The translations under genes and the position numbers were made by a program. A stretch of 64,000 nucleotides of DNA from Golubevia sp. BC0850 (lineage: Eukaryota; Basidiomycota; Exobasidiomycetes; Golubeviales; Golubeviaceae). The DNA lies in the NCBI GenBank assembly GCA_012976225.1, contig JAAVVG010000011.1:682001-746000 (forward strand), in the 5' to 3' direction. A model generated the notes under the pieces. It was not told where the DNA came from and did no database searches. It worked only from the letters and a program-made list of their open reading frames with translations. This document shows, in pieces, positions 9,606-21,200 of this stretch. The number at the start of each line of letters is the position of its first letter. Positions within the stretch are counted from its first letter, which is position 1.

Positions 9606-11959
9606 ATGCTAAGAACTATCAGTCGGTCAAGTGGCAGACGGTTACGATCTCTGTCCAACAGATCTGCTCTTCTCAATTCAGCTTCAATAGTCAAAGCCAG
9701 CCGAGGATCAGGATCACTTACACTTCCTATCGCAATTCCTCGACCTTCTACCCTCAACCTCTTCTCTCCACCTCAATTCTCCACTTCAAGTGCCTTACGC
9801 AGAAAGGAGCTCAAACCTTATCTGCTAGCAGATGTAGGAGAAGGGATCACCGAATGTGAAATCATCAAATGGTGAGTCTGACCTAAAAAGCCTTATCAGT
9901 TGGGCTCTGGGAGAGAGGGAACACGACGTCTTTGAGCTTCAAAGAAGAGATGGGTTGGGTATAATGGGTCATTTAAGGTGAACTAGGCTCATTTGGCCTT
10001 TGGGCTTTACCCGCAAGGAGTCGGTTTGGGTTCAGACTGGGTTTCTGGGTTTTCGAGGCAGAGACCCAAGGTTTCGAGCTCATAAAACCGGTTTGCAGAG
10101 CTATTAACCTTCCCTTCCTTGGAAGCAGTCTTTATGCCTTTACGATAAGGTAGAGAGTGTTATATCTGAATTGTGGAAATGCCATTGGCGATCGATTAGC
10201 TCGCTTTGTTGGAGAGCAGTGCACCTGACCTTGCCTTGCCCTCAAGCATTGGTCTCGTAGCATTTGTGTCACTGGCAAACCGAGGATGGATAGGAAATAT
10301 CTAGCAAGTATGCTTCTAACCAGGAAGGTGCAAGCATATGTAACAGGGGAACTCGAAGCCATCAGGAGCTCGGAAGCAACGGCAACCCAAGAGTGTTACT
10401 TTTCTTCTTAATCCTTAAACTCAACCTATGCTCATTCTTCTCCTTCTCTCTCCTTCCCTCTTTTCCTCTGCCTGTTCCTTTTTTGTTCTTCTTCCTTTCT
10501 TCTCTTATCGTTTTTCCCAACAAAAAGGTTCGTCCAACCAGGAGCCACAGTTTCCGAATTCGATCCATTGGTAGAAGTTCAATCCGACAAAGCTTCAGTA
10601 GAAATCACTTCTAGATATTCAGGAGTCATTAAAACCTTAGATTACAAGGAAGGAGAGGTTGCAAAAGTTGGAAGTTCCCTTTGTAGTATTGAGATGGAAG
10701 TTGAAGGTGAGGGCGAAGAAACTTCTCAAGTTCAAGAATCTATTCAAGCTCAAGAACCTGTTCAAGTTAGTCAGTCTTCAACTAATATGGAAGCTTTTGA
10801 ATCCTCAAATGACAAATCTTCAACTAATGAGGAAAAACTTTCAACTGCATCTTTCAAAGCAACATCTTCAAAGAATTCTCCAACTTTGGCAGTTCCAGCA
10901 GTTAGAAGGTTATCTAAAGAAAAAGGAATCGACATTGAATTGATCAAGGGAACTGGTAAAGATGGTAGAGTTAAGAAAGAAGATTTGTTGGATTATTTGG
11001 AAACTCAGAAGAATGGCGGATCAACTACTGCTTCTTCTTCTTCTCCTGCTTCTTCAAATCAGGCTGCCTCTGGAAGGATGACTCTCAACACTTCAGAGGT
11101 AACTTCGACTCCACTCTCACCAATTAGAAAAGCAATGTTCAAATCCATGACTTCATCACTTCAAATCCCTCATTTCGGTTATTCGCATTACTTAGATTTA
11201 ACTTCTTTGAATTCAAATCTTGAGATTTTGAATTCTCAAATCCCACCTTCTTTGAAAGTTGGAAAACTTTCTTCTAAAGAAGAAGCTATGTTGAAAAGGA
11301 TTGGATTAGAAAGGGTTCCAGAAGAAAAGAGAATTCAAAAATTAACCATGTTAAGTCTTTTGACCAAAGCTTTAGATTTAGCGATGAGAGAATTCCCATT
11401 GTTTAGATCTGAATTAACTTTACCAGTAAATCCATCTATCAATTTATCAGATGCAGTTTCTCAAGCCTCATTCTCTCAAAATTCAGGTTCCTTAATTTCA
11501 ATAGCTTTATCAACTCCAACAGGTTTGTTAACTCCAACTTTACCGATCCTAAATAATCTAACTCCTTTTCAAGTTGCTTCTCATATCAAAGGTTTACAAT
11601 CTAAATCCTCACTTAAAGGTTTAAGTTCCTTAGACTTGAAACCAGATGGAAAGAAAGGAACTGTAACACTTTCTAACATTGGTTCAGTAGCTTCTGGGAT
11701 TTTCGCTATGCCTGTCATTCCTCCCACTGGTCAATTGGCTATCGCCGCTATTGGTAGAGTTCAGGAAGTTCCAAATTTCCAAGATCAATTACCCGGTTGG
11801 AAGGGTGAGAAAAGTGAGAAGATTGTTAGAAGGTTACAGGTTGGAATTAGTTGGAGTGCGGATCATAGAGTCGTTGAAGGTGCTGAATTGGCAGCTTTTG
11901 CTGAGAGATGGAAGGAATTGGTGGAAAATCCAGAGATGTGGGTTGGGTTGATTGCTTGA
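9606..11959 (+). CDS. DBT: Dihydrolipoyl acyltransferase E2 of branched-chain ketoacid dehydrogenase
   Basis: E2 transfers the acyl group from the E1-bound thiamine intermediate to CoA in mitochondrial valine, leucine and isoleucine breakdown. Two exons, 9606-9871 and 10528-11959, join in frame to 565 residues. The first ~60 residues are a basic, Ser-rich presequence. The lipoyl domain (about 66-150) has YLLADVGEGITECEIIKW, and the lipoylated lysine in QSDKASVEIT. A Gln/Ser/Glu-rich linker follows. The peripheral subunit-binding domain has AVRRLSKEKGIDIELIKGTG. The catalytic domain carries SADHRVVEGAELAAF with the active-site histidine, where pyruvate E2s more often have DHRVVDGA. The opening LADVGEGI fits the branched-chain or 2-oxoglutarate type rather than pyruvate E2, and the presence of the subunit-binding domain favours branched-chain. 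The 656-bp intron cuts inside the lipoyl domain. Exon 2 is more A/T-rich in codon choice than TOR or the kinesin. Confidence 0.9.
9872..10527 (+). other. Long intron 1 of DBT
   Basis: The intron has GTGAGT at its 5' end and AAAAAG at its 3' end, with a 100-bp pyrimidine run before the acceptor. It is several times longer than most introns in the window. I looked for snoRNA boxes and nested genes and saw none; small antisense ORFs inside are not convincing. Confidence 0.75.
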
Positions 11960-12564
11960 AGAACGGGAGAGAGTGGGGAGGGAAAGTAGAGCTCGAACAT
12001 CTTAAAAAGTCACAATTTTCAGCCCTTGTCATCGTTTTTGCATACTCTTATTTCTTCTCTCATAACTAATACAAACTCAGATCTTTATACCCTCGGGAGA
12101 ACTGAAAGATTTCTTTTCAGCCGAGAGAGGATTAGTAGAGTAGAGAACCTCAGTCGTCCCTCGTCCAGTCACTAGTCAACCACCAATCGATTGCATCTCA
12201 TCACCTCCGACAAAAATCGAAAAGGAAAAGTTAAATACAAAGGAGGGGGAAGAGAAGAGTTCGCAGATGAACGCAGTAACGCGTTTTTCCCTGTGATTAA
12301 CAAAACTCTGGACCGCGTGATTTTGTGCTCCCTGGATGAGAAGAACCTTATCCGCAGATTGACGCCATTCAAAAGGAACCAAGTTCTTTCTCGAACCTTT
12401 CTTCCTTTCTCCTACTTCCTCCTCATCATCTTTTCCTCGCCTCTTCAAGAAAGATTGAAGGAACTCTCCAGCAGAGAAAGAAGAACGGGCTACTTTTACT
12501 TTCCGACCTCGTACAAGCAACACACACCTGAAAATCTTCGGTTCCCCTTCCTCTCCTTCCCACA
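11960..12564. other. Intergenic DBT to 7-TM gene
   Basis: This is a tandem interval holding the DBT terminator and the promoter of the next gene. Antisense ORFs of 66-150 codons at 12172-12628 overlap the next gene's first exon and look non-coding. Confidence 0.4.
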
Positions 12565-13937
12565 ATGAGCCATAAGTATTCAGCGGAAGAGATTTCTCAT
12601 TTTTTAGCAAAGTCTTTCGCCGCTCCATTGATCATTTCGACGTGAGTCCTGTCGAATGCGCTTATGCCTTCTCAGTTCTCCGCGAAGGTTCTCTGACTTC
12701 GCTTCTTCTCTCACTCGTTCAACAGTATTGGCTTCATCATCTATGGAATCAACGGTTGCCTTCTATTCAACTATTTCTCAGTCTTAGCTAAACGAGATCA
12801 CATCTGGACAAGATTGTGGGTCGCATTGACTTTTGCGCTCACAAGCGCCTTAACTTGGTATCAAGTGTACGTCAACTGGAGCTTCAGTATCAATGTATAT
12901 GAGATTGTTTTTACCGACCGCGAAGACTTGGTCAGCTTGATCAATGGGAACTCAGTCGCGTTGTACTCAAGTGTCATCATGTGAGTCGGAAAATAGGTCG
13001 GAAGACGGACCTTCGCACTGACACAACGTCTTACTCCCATTCTACTATCTATTGCATTAGGCTAGTTCAGCTATTCTGGCTTGGTTGCATCTGGAGACTG
13101 ATGTCATCCAATCCGAAAGTCGCTATCTTGATCATCGCTCCAATCGCCTTCACCTCAGTTTCTGCATTCCTCATCGGAGGTTCGGTGGGAGTCCTTTCAA
13201 ACGTTGATCCGGGTGCTCAAGCTTCTTGGCCTAATCAATTGGAATGTTAGAATGATGACCCTTTTTGAAGGAGTAAGAACCCAAAACCGCTTTCACTTCT
13301 CAAACTGACCTCACCCTTCTCGTTTCCCAACCCAACCTCAGCCAAATTACTGAGGGTTGCTCTCGGTCTGGATTTAGGAGTGGACATCGCAATTCTTTTG
13401 GTCATCATCTCTCAAATGACCCAATTAAGGAAGAGCACTGAAAGTGTAAAAAAAACCATCACTAAGTTGACTTACGTCCTTTGTGCAGTGACTTTCGTCT
13501 CCATTCTCGTTATGATCGCAGAGCTAGTAGTTGAGATTCCTGTTACCGTGAGCGCTAAAGGCGAATGACATTTAGACATCTAAGGCGGCGAGAAAGAAGA
13601 CTCACGGTTTCTTCTTCCCCCCCCCCTTTTTCTTTTTTCTTCCCTCTCCCTCCACCGACAGGGATCTGGCCATGCCCTCATCACAATCAACATCACCTTT
13701 GCTCCAATGATCGCAGTCATTTACTGCTTCGGAATGCTTTCGGTGCTGAATGCACGCACAACCCTCTTTGAAAAGAAGAGAAAATCCTCAGTTCGTGATG
13801 ACAATGGCAAAGGCGGATTGCTACCCGGCATGACATTCACTACTGATGTTCCTGGTTCTCAAGGCCTCACTAGAGATATCCCTCTCGAGAATTCTCCTAC
13901 ATTCGCCTCTCGCAAGAGCTCGGAGAGGGAAGGATAA
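12565..13937 (+). CDS. Seven-helix membrane protein, DUF6534-like
   Basis: Five exons (12565-12641, 12726-12980, 13061-13245, 13342-13547, 13662-13937) join in frame to 332 residues. Seven hydrophobic helices can be read in order: APLIISTIGFIIYGINGCLL; a second near LWVALTFALTSALTW; VALYSSVIMLVQLFWLGCIW; ILIIAPIAFTSVSAFLIGG; LGVDIAILLVIISQ; VLCAVTFVSILVMIAELV; and ITFAPMIAVIYCFGMLSVLN. The last helix ends in LNAR, a signature of a large basidiomycete family of unknown function (DUF6534), whose topology resembles receptors. The soluble tail is Ser/Lys-rich. No ligand or pathway can be inferred. Exon 3 uses a less usual GTTAGA donor at 13246, chosen because it keeps the frame. Confidence 0.75.
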
Positions 13938-14075
13938 GATGGTTTCTGGTTTTCAGGAAAAGCTTGGAGTCACGATTTTTCTTTTACTATTTTTTTGGCG
14001 ATACCACTCAATTTGCTTTCTCTCCCCGTGTATTTTTTTAGCCTTATTTATTCCCCTGTCACGTTATTTAGGGGT

Positions 14076-14823
14076 TTAGAAATAGAGGTCGTAGACATGT
14101 TCACCCTCAGCCGGAGCTCCTGAATGAACGTGAAGTCTGCCAGTATCCCTGTTCAAAACCCAGTAGAACTCTCTCGTCTGGTCACCTCCTCCTTCGATTA
14201 CATTTGGTTGAACTGAAGATTCATTGTTCTTGTGACCAACGAAGTCTAGGTTTGGGGATGGCCCATCGGTGAAAGCGAAATAGGAACGGGTTTGGGATTC
14301 ATCGTCTTCCAGAGAGCACTGAGAATCCATGACCATGGAAGGGTTGCCCAGAATGTCTGAGCGAAGAGTTAAGCAGTGTTTTGGCTTCTTATGAGACTTC
14401 GTTACTGGAGCCACGTGGCCAAAGTAGGCTTTGAAGGGGGACGAGAGGATCAAGCCGTCAGAATTCACGGGCCCTACGATCATTAACAGTCTCGAGAAAC
14501 TCACTGTTGTACTTGGATCTGATCGTCTGATATCCCATCCAATTTGAGGAACACGCGAAGAAATCGAAAGCGACCGAAGGGTCCTTTGGATCCACGTTAG
14601 TTCCATCTGGATTCCTTGTCGACAAGTAGCTTGCTTTCCCGTTCGAGTGAGCATCTTGAAGTTGAGATTCGGAAAGCCTTGCGTATACGACTTCATCGGA
14701 AGAGCGTGAATGAAAGGAAACTGGCCTGGTAATCGTGTAAGTGCAATTGATGGGATTCGAAGTTGGAAGAGCCAAAGTGGAGGAAAGAGAAGCGAGAAGG
14801 AGTAGGAATAGAAAGAACTGCAT
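14076..14823 (-). CDS. Small secreted protein, unknown family
   Basis: Two exons, 14823-14505 and 14428-14076, join in frame to 223 residues. The first ~19 residues are a clear signal peptide (MQFFLFLLLLASLSSTLALP). The mature part has three or four cysteines (in INCTYTI, FFACSSNW, KHCLTL and DSQCSLED), suggesting one or two disulfides. It is rich in short polar turns with a regular W/Y/F spacing and ends near LHVHSGAPAEGEHVYDLYF. The layout recalls small secreted beta-rich proteins of basidiomycetes, but no named domain is recognised. It is convergent with the 7-TM gene: the two stops are only 138 bp apart. Confidence 0.7.
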
Positions 14824-15248
14824 CTTGCGCGTTGCAGTAAAGAGTGTTTTGGGAGGGTGAAGAAGAATGAGTCAAATAGAATTGGATGGATGGAGTTCGA
14901 AAGAAGGAGGAAAATTTTCAAAGCTCGTCAGAAAATCAAACTGGTGCCCAAACTCGAAACTTCACTAGTGGTCGGAAAGCCGAGCACACTTCTTCTCGAC
15001 GAAGAGAAAACCTTGTCCTTTAGCCCTTAAGCCTGAAGTTTGGGAAGCAATCAAGAATCAAGGCGATTCCTGTTGGTCGGGTCGCGGCCGCAGCGTCTTC
15101 GGGGTCAAGGTGGCGAAAGGAAGATGATTCGAAAGTGATGGAGTTGTACAAAGAAACAGTGAACGTGCGACAGAAGCAAAGTAAAGTGGGAAAGAGCGAG
15201 GGAAAGTGATGAAAAATGTTCGAGCTTGAGTTTGAAGAGATGAGACGT
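14824..15248. other. Interval between secreted protein and TOR 3' end
   Basis: It holds the promoter of the secreted-protein gene and the TOR 3' UTR. A 97-codon - strand ORF at 15020-15313 overlaps the TOR 3' end and is considered accidental. Confidence 0.4.
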
Positions 15249-18200
15249 TTACCAGAAGCTGGGAGACAAGAAGGGGGGGGGGACAAAAGAGAAGAGAACA
15301 AGGTCAGCCGCAATTCGAAAGAGCACGCAAAAGACCACTAGAAGTTACTCAGATATACTCACGCACACCAACCCACGAAGGATTGACACAAGTTCTCGAG
15401 AGAGGTGGCCTCCTGTTGAACGAGAAGATGAAGGAAGGAAGTCAGTTCTCAACGCTACCACCCAGCCTTTGCCAAAATATCTACTAGCTTCAAACCCGTC
15501 ATGTTACTCACCTGAACTAGTCGTTGGATCTGAGCTGGGACAGTCAAGGTCACTTGCGGGTTGAAGTCTCTTCCATTGAGCTTGTTTTGAATTCTTCGAA
15601 CCACCTCCAAAGCTCTCTGGTTTCGAACATCTCCGACCTGGCTCAATCTCTGGTTTCCGTTTGGATTGATTGCATGCTCATGTTCGTGAGCATCTGGAGC
15701 CTTCTGCTCTGCAGCAGTTCCAGCGTCATCAGTGACCAGTCTCCAGCTGATCAAAGGATCGTGGACGAAAGCTTCGAGTAGAGCCAAGACAGATTCCTTG
15801 TTGTCTCTGAGAACTCTCATGACGTTTTCTGAAGTGACCTTGAAGGTTCCCTTGATTCCACCAACCTCCATGGCGTTCACCAGCATCCTGGTCAACCTGA
15901 AGGGGACCTTCTCGGGGAACTTGGGTCTTGAGCAGGCTACTTCGAAGCAGTCTCCGAAATCGATATGTACGATTTGACCAGACAATCTGTCCAAGAGTAG
16001 ATTTGAAGGATGTCTGTCTCCCAGTCCTAGGATGTAGCCGGCTACGGAGGAAGTGGCTAGAGATCTCGTGTAGGCGGTCCTTCTCTCGAGCCAGGCTTCA
16101 GAAGAGCGAGACTTCAACCAAAGGACTCTGTAGAGATCTTGACCATTGGTGTTGTCCAGAGCGTACTCGAAGACTTCCACTTTCTGCATCAAGGTTAGGT
16201 TGTCGTAGTCTGGAGCCATCTGGAGCATCAATCTGTGCTCGATGTTCAACAGGATCTTATGCTGCTCTCTGTACTCTTTGATGAGGACGTGGAGAGTATC
16301 GGAATTCTCGACCCAGCCCACCATACCGGCGTTTTGAGATAGAGGAATGACTGGGAAACGTCGAATGTCCAATCTTCGCTTGTAAGACTCCGAGTCGATG
16401 CTGAGTAGAGTGTTGACTAGACCAAACAGCTGCATGACTCTCTCGTCCTGTCTTAGATCTTCGTGACCCTTGAGAAGGAACTGGTAGGTCCTTCCATCAC
16501 TTCCCTTCATCTTGAGCCTACGCGGACGTTGCTTGGAAGAGATGACCAGAACGATCTGCTCGAACTGAGTGATTCGAACGATTGGCTGTCCACTTTGATA
16601 AGTCCCAGGAACAGCGAGCTCGAGGTCTCTCAAAGCGAGAAGCTTTGGCGAGACGTACTGGAGATCCAGCTGCACCGAGTTGGCTGCAGGAAGCTGCTTG
16701 GTGATCCTTCTGAAGACGTGGTAGTAAAGATCCCAAGCTTGGTTCAGATCTGCGATCTCTCCGTACTGCCTGTAACGACGACCGCACTCCCTGGCTTCTG
16801 CTAGATCACTTCCATGGGTTTGAGCGAAAGAGGTCTCTCGAAGAGTCTCTGGTCCCTTCTCCAAGGCGTCGTGAAGCGGTTCCAAAGTAGCGAACATGGC
16901 GTCGATGTTGTGCTCGGTGAAGTAGAGACGAGAAGCCTCTTCCAGGCCTTCGTGCCAAAGCTCATGCCAGAGAATAGCAACTCTGATCAGCTCGTTCGAT
17001 ACCAGAAGAGCTTGCTCGACCAGCAAAGGACTGTGTTCTCTGACGTTGTCCATAATTCCCATAGCAGCTTGAATACGCATGATACTGGGCGACTTGGCAG
17101 CGACGGTGAGAGGGTAGACCAGAGCTTGGGGATGAGCAGCTCCCACATCCGAAAGAAGGTGGTGAATGAGTCTCCTAACCTTTTGGCTGGGGGCGTTGAT
17201 ACGAGCGATGATCTGGGGGATGACCTCGAGCCAGGTGTCAACGATGACGCTACTGAATCCTTCAGAGACGGCCTCAGAGACGTTCTCTTGGTATCCGAAC
17301 TTGAACCAGAGAGTCAGAAGACGTAGAGTGTCTTGAAGAGAGTTTCCGCTGGCCAAAGCGATGGAACGGAAGAAACCTCTGACAGAGGGTACGATGCTGG
17401 CGGCGATCATCTGAGGAGGGACGTTGTCTCCGTGTCTCTCGTGATGAGAGATGACGTCAAAGTTGGCTAAAGCCCACGCGTGCCACGCCTTGTACCAGTT
17501 TCGATCCAACTCTGTAGCTCTTCGATAGGATTCGATGACGTTCATCGAGTCGTCGACCACCCAATCTTCGTTGAGAGCGGTCTGCCATTCTCCTTGCTTG
17601 AAGTAGCATCTAGCCAACAGACGAGCAAACTCGCTCAATCGAGGAGAAGCAGAAGCAGCAGCAGAGTGCTGAGCCCAGTCCGGTGGAGTGGGGTTGCCCT
17701 GAGAATCGACGGCGTGCAGTCCCAAGTCCTCTGCTAGGTTGACAGTGAACTCTCTCAAGTAATTCAAACTCTCATCTCTAGCTCCACTGGCCCACATGAA
17801 CTTGAGATGAGCGTAGATGACCGGAGGTGGAGCTTTGGGAGCGACGGCTCTGTGATCGAAATCTTCAGAACCTGCAGCAGCAGCAGCAGCTTGACCAGCC
17901 AAAAGCTCGGGTCCTAGGAGAGAGTTGAGAGTCTTTTCTGCCAGAACCATCCTACCAGACTTCCTGCAGAGATTGGCAAACTTGATCCAGGTCTCCGTGT
18001 CGTCCGCAGGAGTGAGGACGATACTTCGAACCGAGAGAATCCTCTGCCACACTTCCACCTCTGGCTGACAGCCTTTAAGCCTCTTCATCCAAGTAGCCCT
18101 CATGGTCGCCATTCGATCCGGTTGATCCTTGAAGTCCAACTTGTACGTCAGAGCTTCTTCCAGCTCGGAAAGCATCTGAGTCCTGACCATGAGATCGTAG

Positions 18201-21200
18201 GCCCTGGAGTAACTTTCCCAGATGAGACCTGTTAACTCAGAGTCGAGAGAGTCTCTGGCTCTAGCGATGTGCTTGTTGGCCTGATGTCTTTGAGAGCGGT
18301 GAGCGTAGAGGATAGACCTGAAGAAGGATCTCTCGGAAGAGTCGGATCTCATAGCAGAGATGAAGTCGTCCATGACGTCCCAGAGACCGAGAGACCAAGC
18401 AGCGGCGGTTGCCAGAGGAGCCATCTGTCTCCTGTCCTCCGCTCCAGCGTTGGGCCACCTCTCTTGAACCAGTTCGGATAGCTGTTCCCATTCTCCGAGA
18501 GCGTGCAAGCACCTCATTCGACCGAAGGCAGCGTCGTGAGAGTTGGGGTTCTGTTCAGCTCGACGATCGTAGGCCACCAAAGCTTCTTCCCATCGATGAA
18601 GTTTCTCGTACCACTCTTCGTGATGAGTGATGTCGAGATGCTCCCTGGCGTAAGTAAGAGTACCGAAGGCGGCGTCCGACTGTTGGAGCTTGGTGTTGAT
18701 GTCGATAAGGGACTCGATGATTTGAGGAGAGGTCTCTGAGAGGAACTCGGCTTCTTTGTAATGGAGAGCCTTGGCATATGCGTGAAACTTGTAGGCTTGA
18801 TCTCCCAAAAGACGGATGTTGATAGGTAAAGCCTTGTCATCGTGCTCCATGAACTCGGCCAGATTGAGAAGCATGTGAACAACCTGATCCGGAATTTCTG
18901 GAGCGTCGAAGGCATACTCTATCGATTTGACTAGATCGTCCTGGTAGTTGTCGTAAAGCTCGGTCCAGCAGGAGACGAAGGCGGCGTTGAAGAGCTCCGA
19001 GGCGAGAGGCTGGTAGACGTCTGCCAAACTTCGACAAGCTCTGAGAGCATGAGAAGGGGATTCTCTCATGAACTCGACCGCCATTCGACGAAGCCAGTCC
19101 CTCCAGTCTTCAGCAGTAGAGACCTTGGAAGTGTCCCACGCCTGTTTGAGATGCTGTTGGTTTACCGTCATCTTGGTGGCTTCTGCGAGAGGAGCCTCCT
19201 CGGCCTTGTCGCTGAGAGCAAAGTCGAAAGGCATGACGTCCTGAGGAAGACGTTCTCCATTCTCCAACTTGGCTACCAGAGTATTGTAGCTCTTGTGCTG
19301 AATGCGGTACTGAGCTAGAACCTTGCTGACGACCGGGATGAAAATGGCATAGGAAGAACCGAGCTGGAAGACTAGAGCAGCGAGCGTGTCCATCGCTGCG
19401 TTTCTTAGGTCAGCGTTCCCTGAGTGAAGAACTCTGACGAGAGGGTGGATGACTCTTGAAGCGTGATCGCAGAAGTTGACCTTCCTGGAGAGCTGTCCTA
19501 CAGTAACGATGGCGGACTTGCGTAAAGTCTGCGAGGCGTCTGACCTTTCGAACATCTTGACGATGACGGGAAGAACAAGGTGCATGTACTCTTCGATGTT
19601 GGATCCGAAGACATAGAAGGCGTGAAGGATACGTAGCAGAGTTGGCTGCCTCTTCTGAGTGATCTCTCCGTCCAGCGTCTGAAGCATGTTGGGAAGTAGA
19701 ACCGGGAGGTAGGTTTTGAATTCTCCTTCCAACGCCTTGGCAACAGCCTCGACAAGCGAGACAATGGTGAGTTGGATGCTTGAATTCGGATTCCAATTGT
19801 CCTGAACAAGTTCGAAGATTTCCTTGAGGTAGTTACGAACGTGCTGCTTGATGATCGAGATGAGAATCGCAAGCTGCTGGTAGTAGAATTCCGAGAGGGC
19901 ACCTGCACCGGATCGAATGACGTTCAGGAAGGCGGGGATGATCTAAGGAAGTGGATAGTGGGAGAATAGAGCGTCAGTGTGAGTGAGAGAAAAAGATCTT
20001 GAGAAGCAGCTAAGCTTGACTCACCTGAGGAAGGAAAGTAACGCATCGCAAGCCTTGAGTCTTGAACATGTACATCACAGCTTCGATCACAGCATGATGA
20101 TGAGTCGAGAGACTAGGATCCTTAAGGATAGAAATGAGAGCATCGATAGCCACGTTCTGATAGTAATCGTCTGAACTAGTCCCAATAGCCATAGCGAGCT
20201 CGAAAAGATCCGTACTTCCACTCTTCGATTCCTCGTTTCCATTCTCCTCGCTGTTCTTCTCCAGGAGCTTGTATCGATAAGGATCTAAAGCTCCCAAGAT
20301 GCCCATGACTCGTATAGTCTCTCTTCTAACAGCTGGAGCCTGCTCTGTCTTGAGAATCTTGACGATGGTCCCTAGAAGATTTCTGTGCTTGAGATATGGA
20401 TTCACCACTGAGCCAGTGTTACTTGCGACTAGACCTAGAGTTCGGAGAGCTGCATCTCGCTTTGCTGCCGAGCCGTGGGCGGAGTGTCCAGTTAGCTGCT
20501 CGATAGCCAGACTCATCAATTGATTGACGTGAGGCGAGATCTCTTCTCCTCCGACTCTAGCGAGCTCTCCGAGACATTCCATGACTCTAGCTGCCACTCC
20601 TGCGTTCGCATCAGAGGCCTTTGGAAGAAGAACTTCGAGCATAGGGAGGGCGTAAGACTTCACCAGACGTTGAGAAGCTCTCACCACTTCCGTTAAGAGT
20701 TTGGCGGCTTCTTCTTTGTTCCGGCTGCGAGGGGTAGAGAGAGGAGAGGACGAGGCAGAAGGAAAGGTAAGCTAAGGCTCTCCATTCGAATGCTAGAACC
20801 TCAAATGAAGGCACTCACCTCACTGTCGAGTATTCCAGCTCAGTCAGCAGCTGAATCAGAGCCTTTCTCAAAGAAGGCATGACATAAGCCGGATTGTGTC
20901 TGGCCAGCCTTCCAATGATGACGATGGCGATCTCTCGAACAGCGAAAGTCTCGTCGTTCAGAGCAATGAAGAGAGAGCGAACGTATTCAGCCTGAGAGAG
21001 ATGTCGATCAAATCGTTCATCTAGAGCATTCAACACTGTCCAACGAAGATCGGCGTCTGAGGGGAGAGATGGAGGAAAGAGTCAGTCGATAGAGAGAGGG
21101 TAGGAACGATCTTCTTCTTCGTGGACTCACTAGGATCAGCAATTCCGACCGTCATCAGCTTGTCAAGGACGTCATTGACCACTTCGATCGCGTGCATCGA

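Noticed and set aside
9356-9859. 167-codon + ORF over the ATP10/DBT promoter
   Set aside because: It lies in the CT-rich promoter and the wrong frame of DBT exon 1; the DBT frame carries the lipoyl domain.
15020-15313. 97-codon - ORF
   Set aside because: It overlaps the true last TOR exon, and its frame has no recognisable content.
15455-15511. Natural-looking stop of the long TOR exon
   Set aside because: The extra 18 codons lie inside an intron; the conserved FATC end is found in the next two exons.
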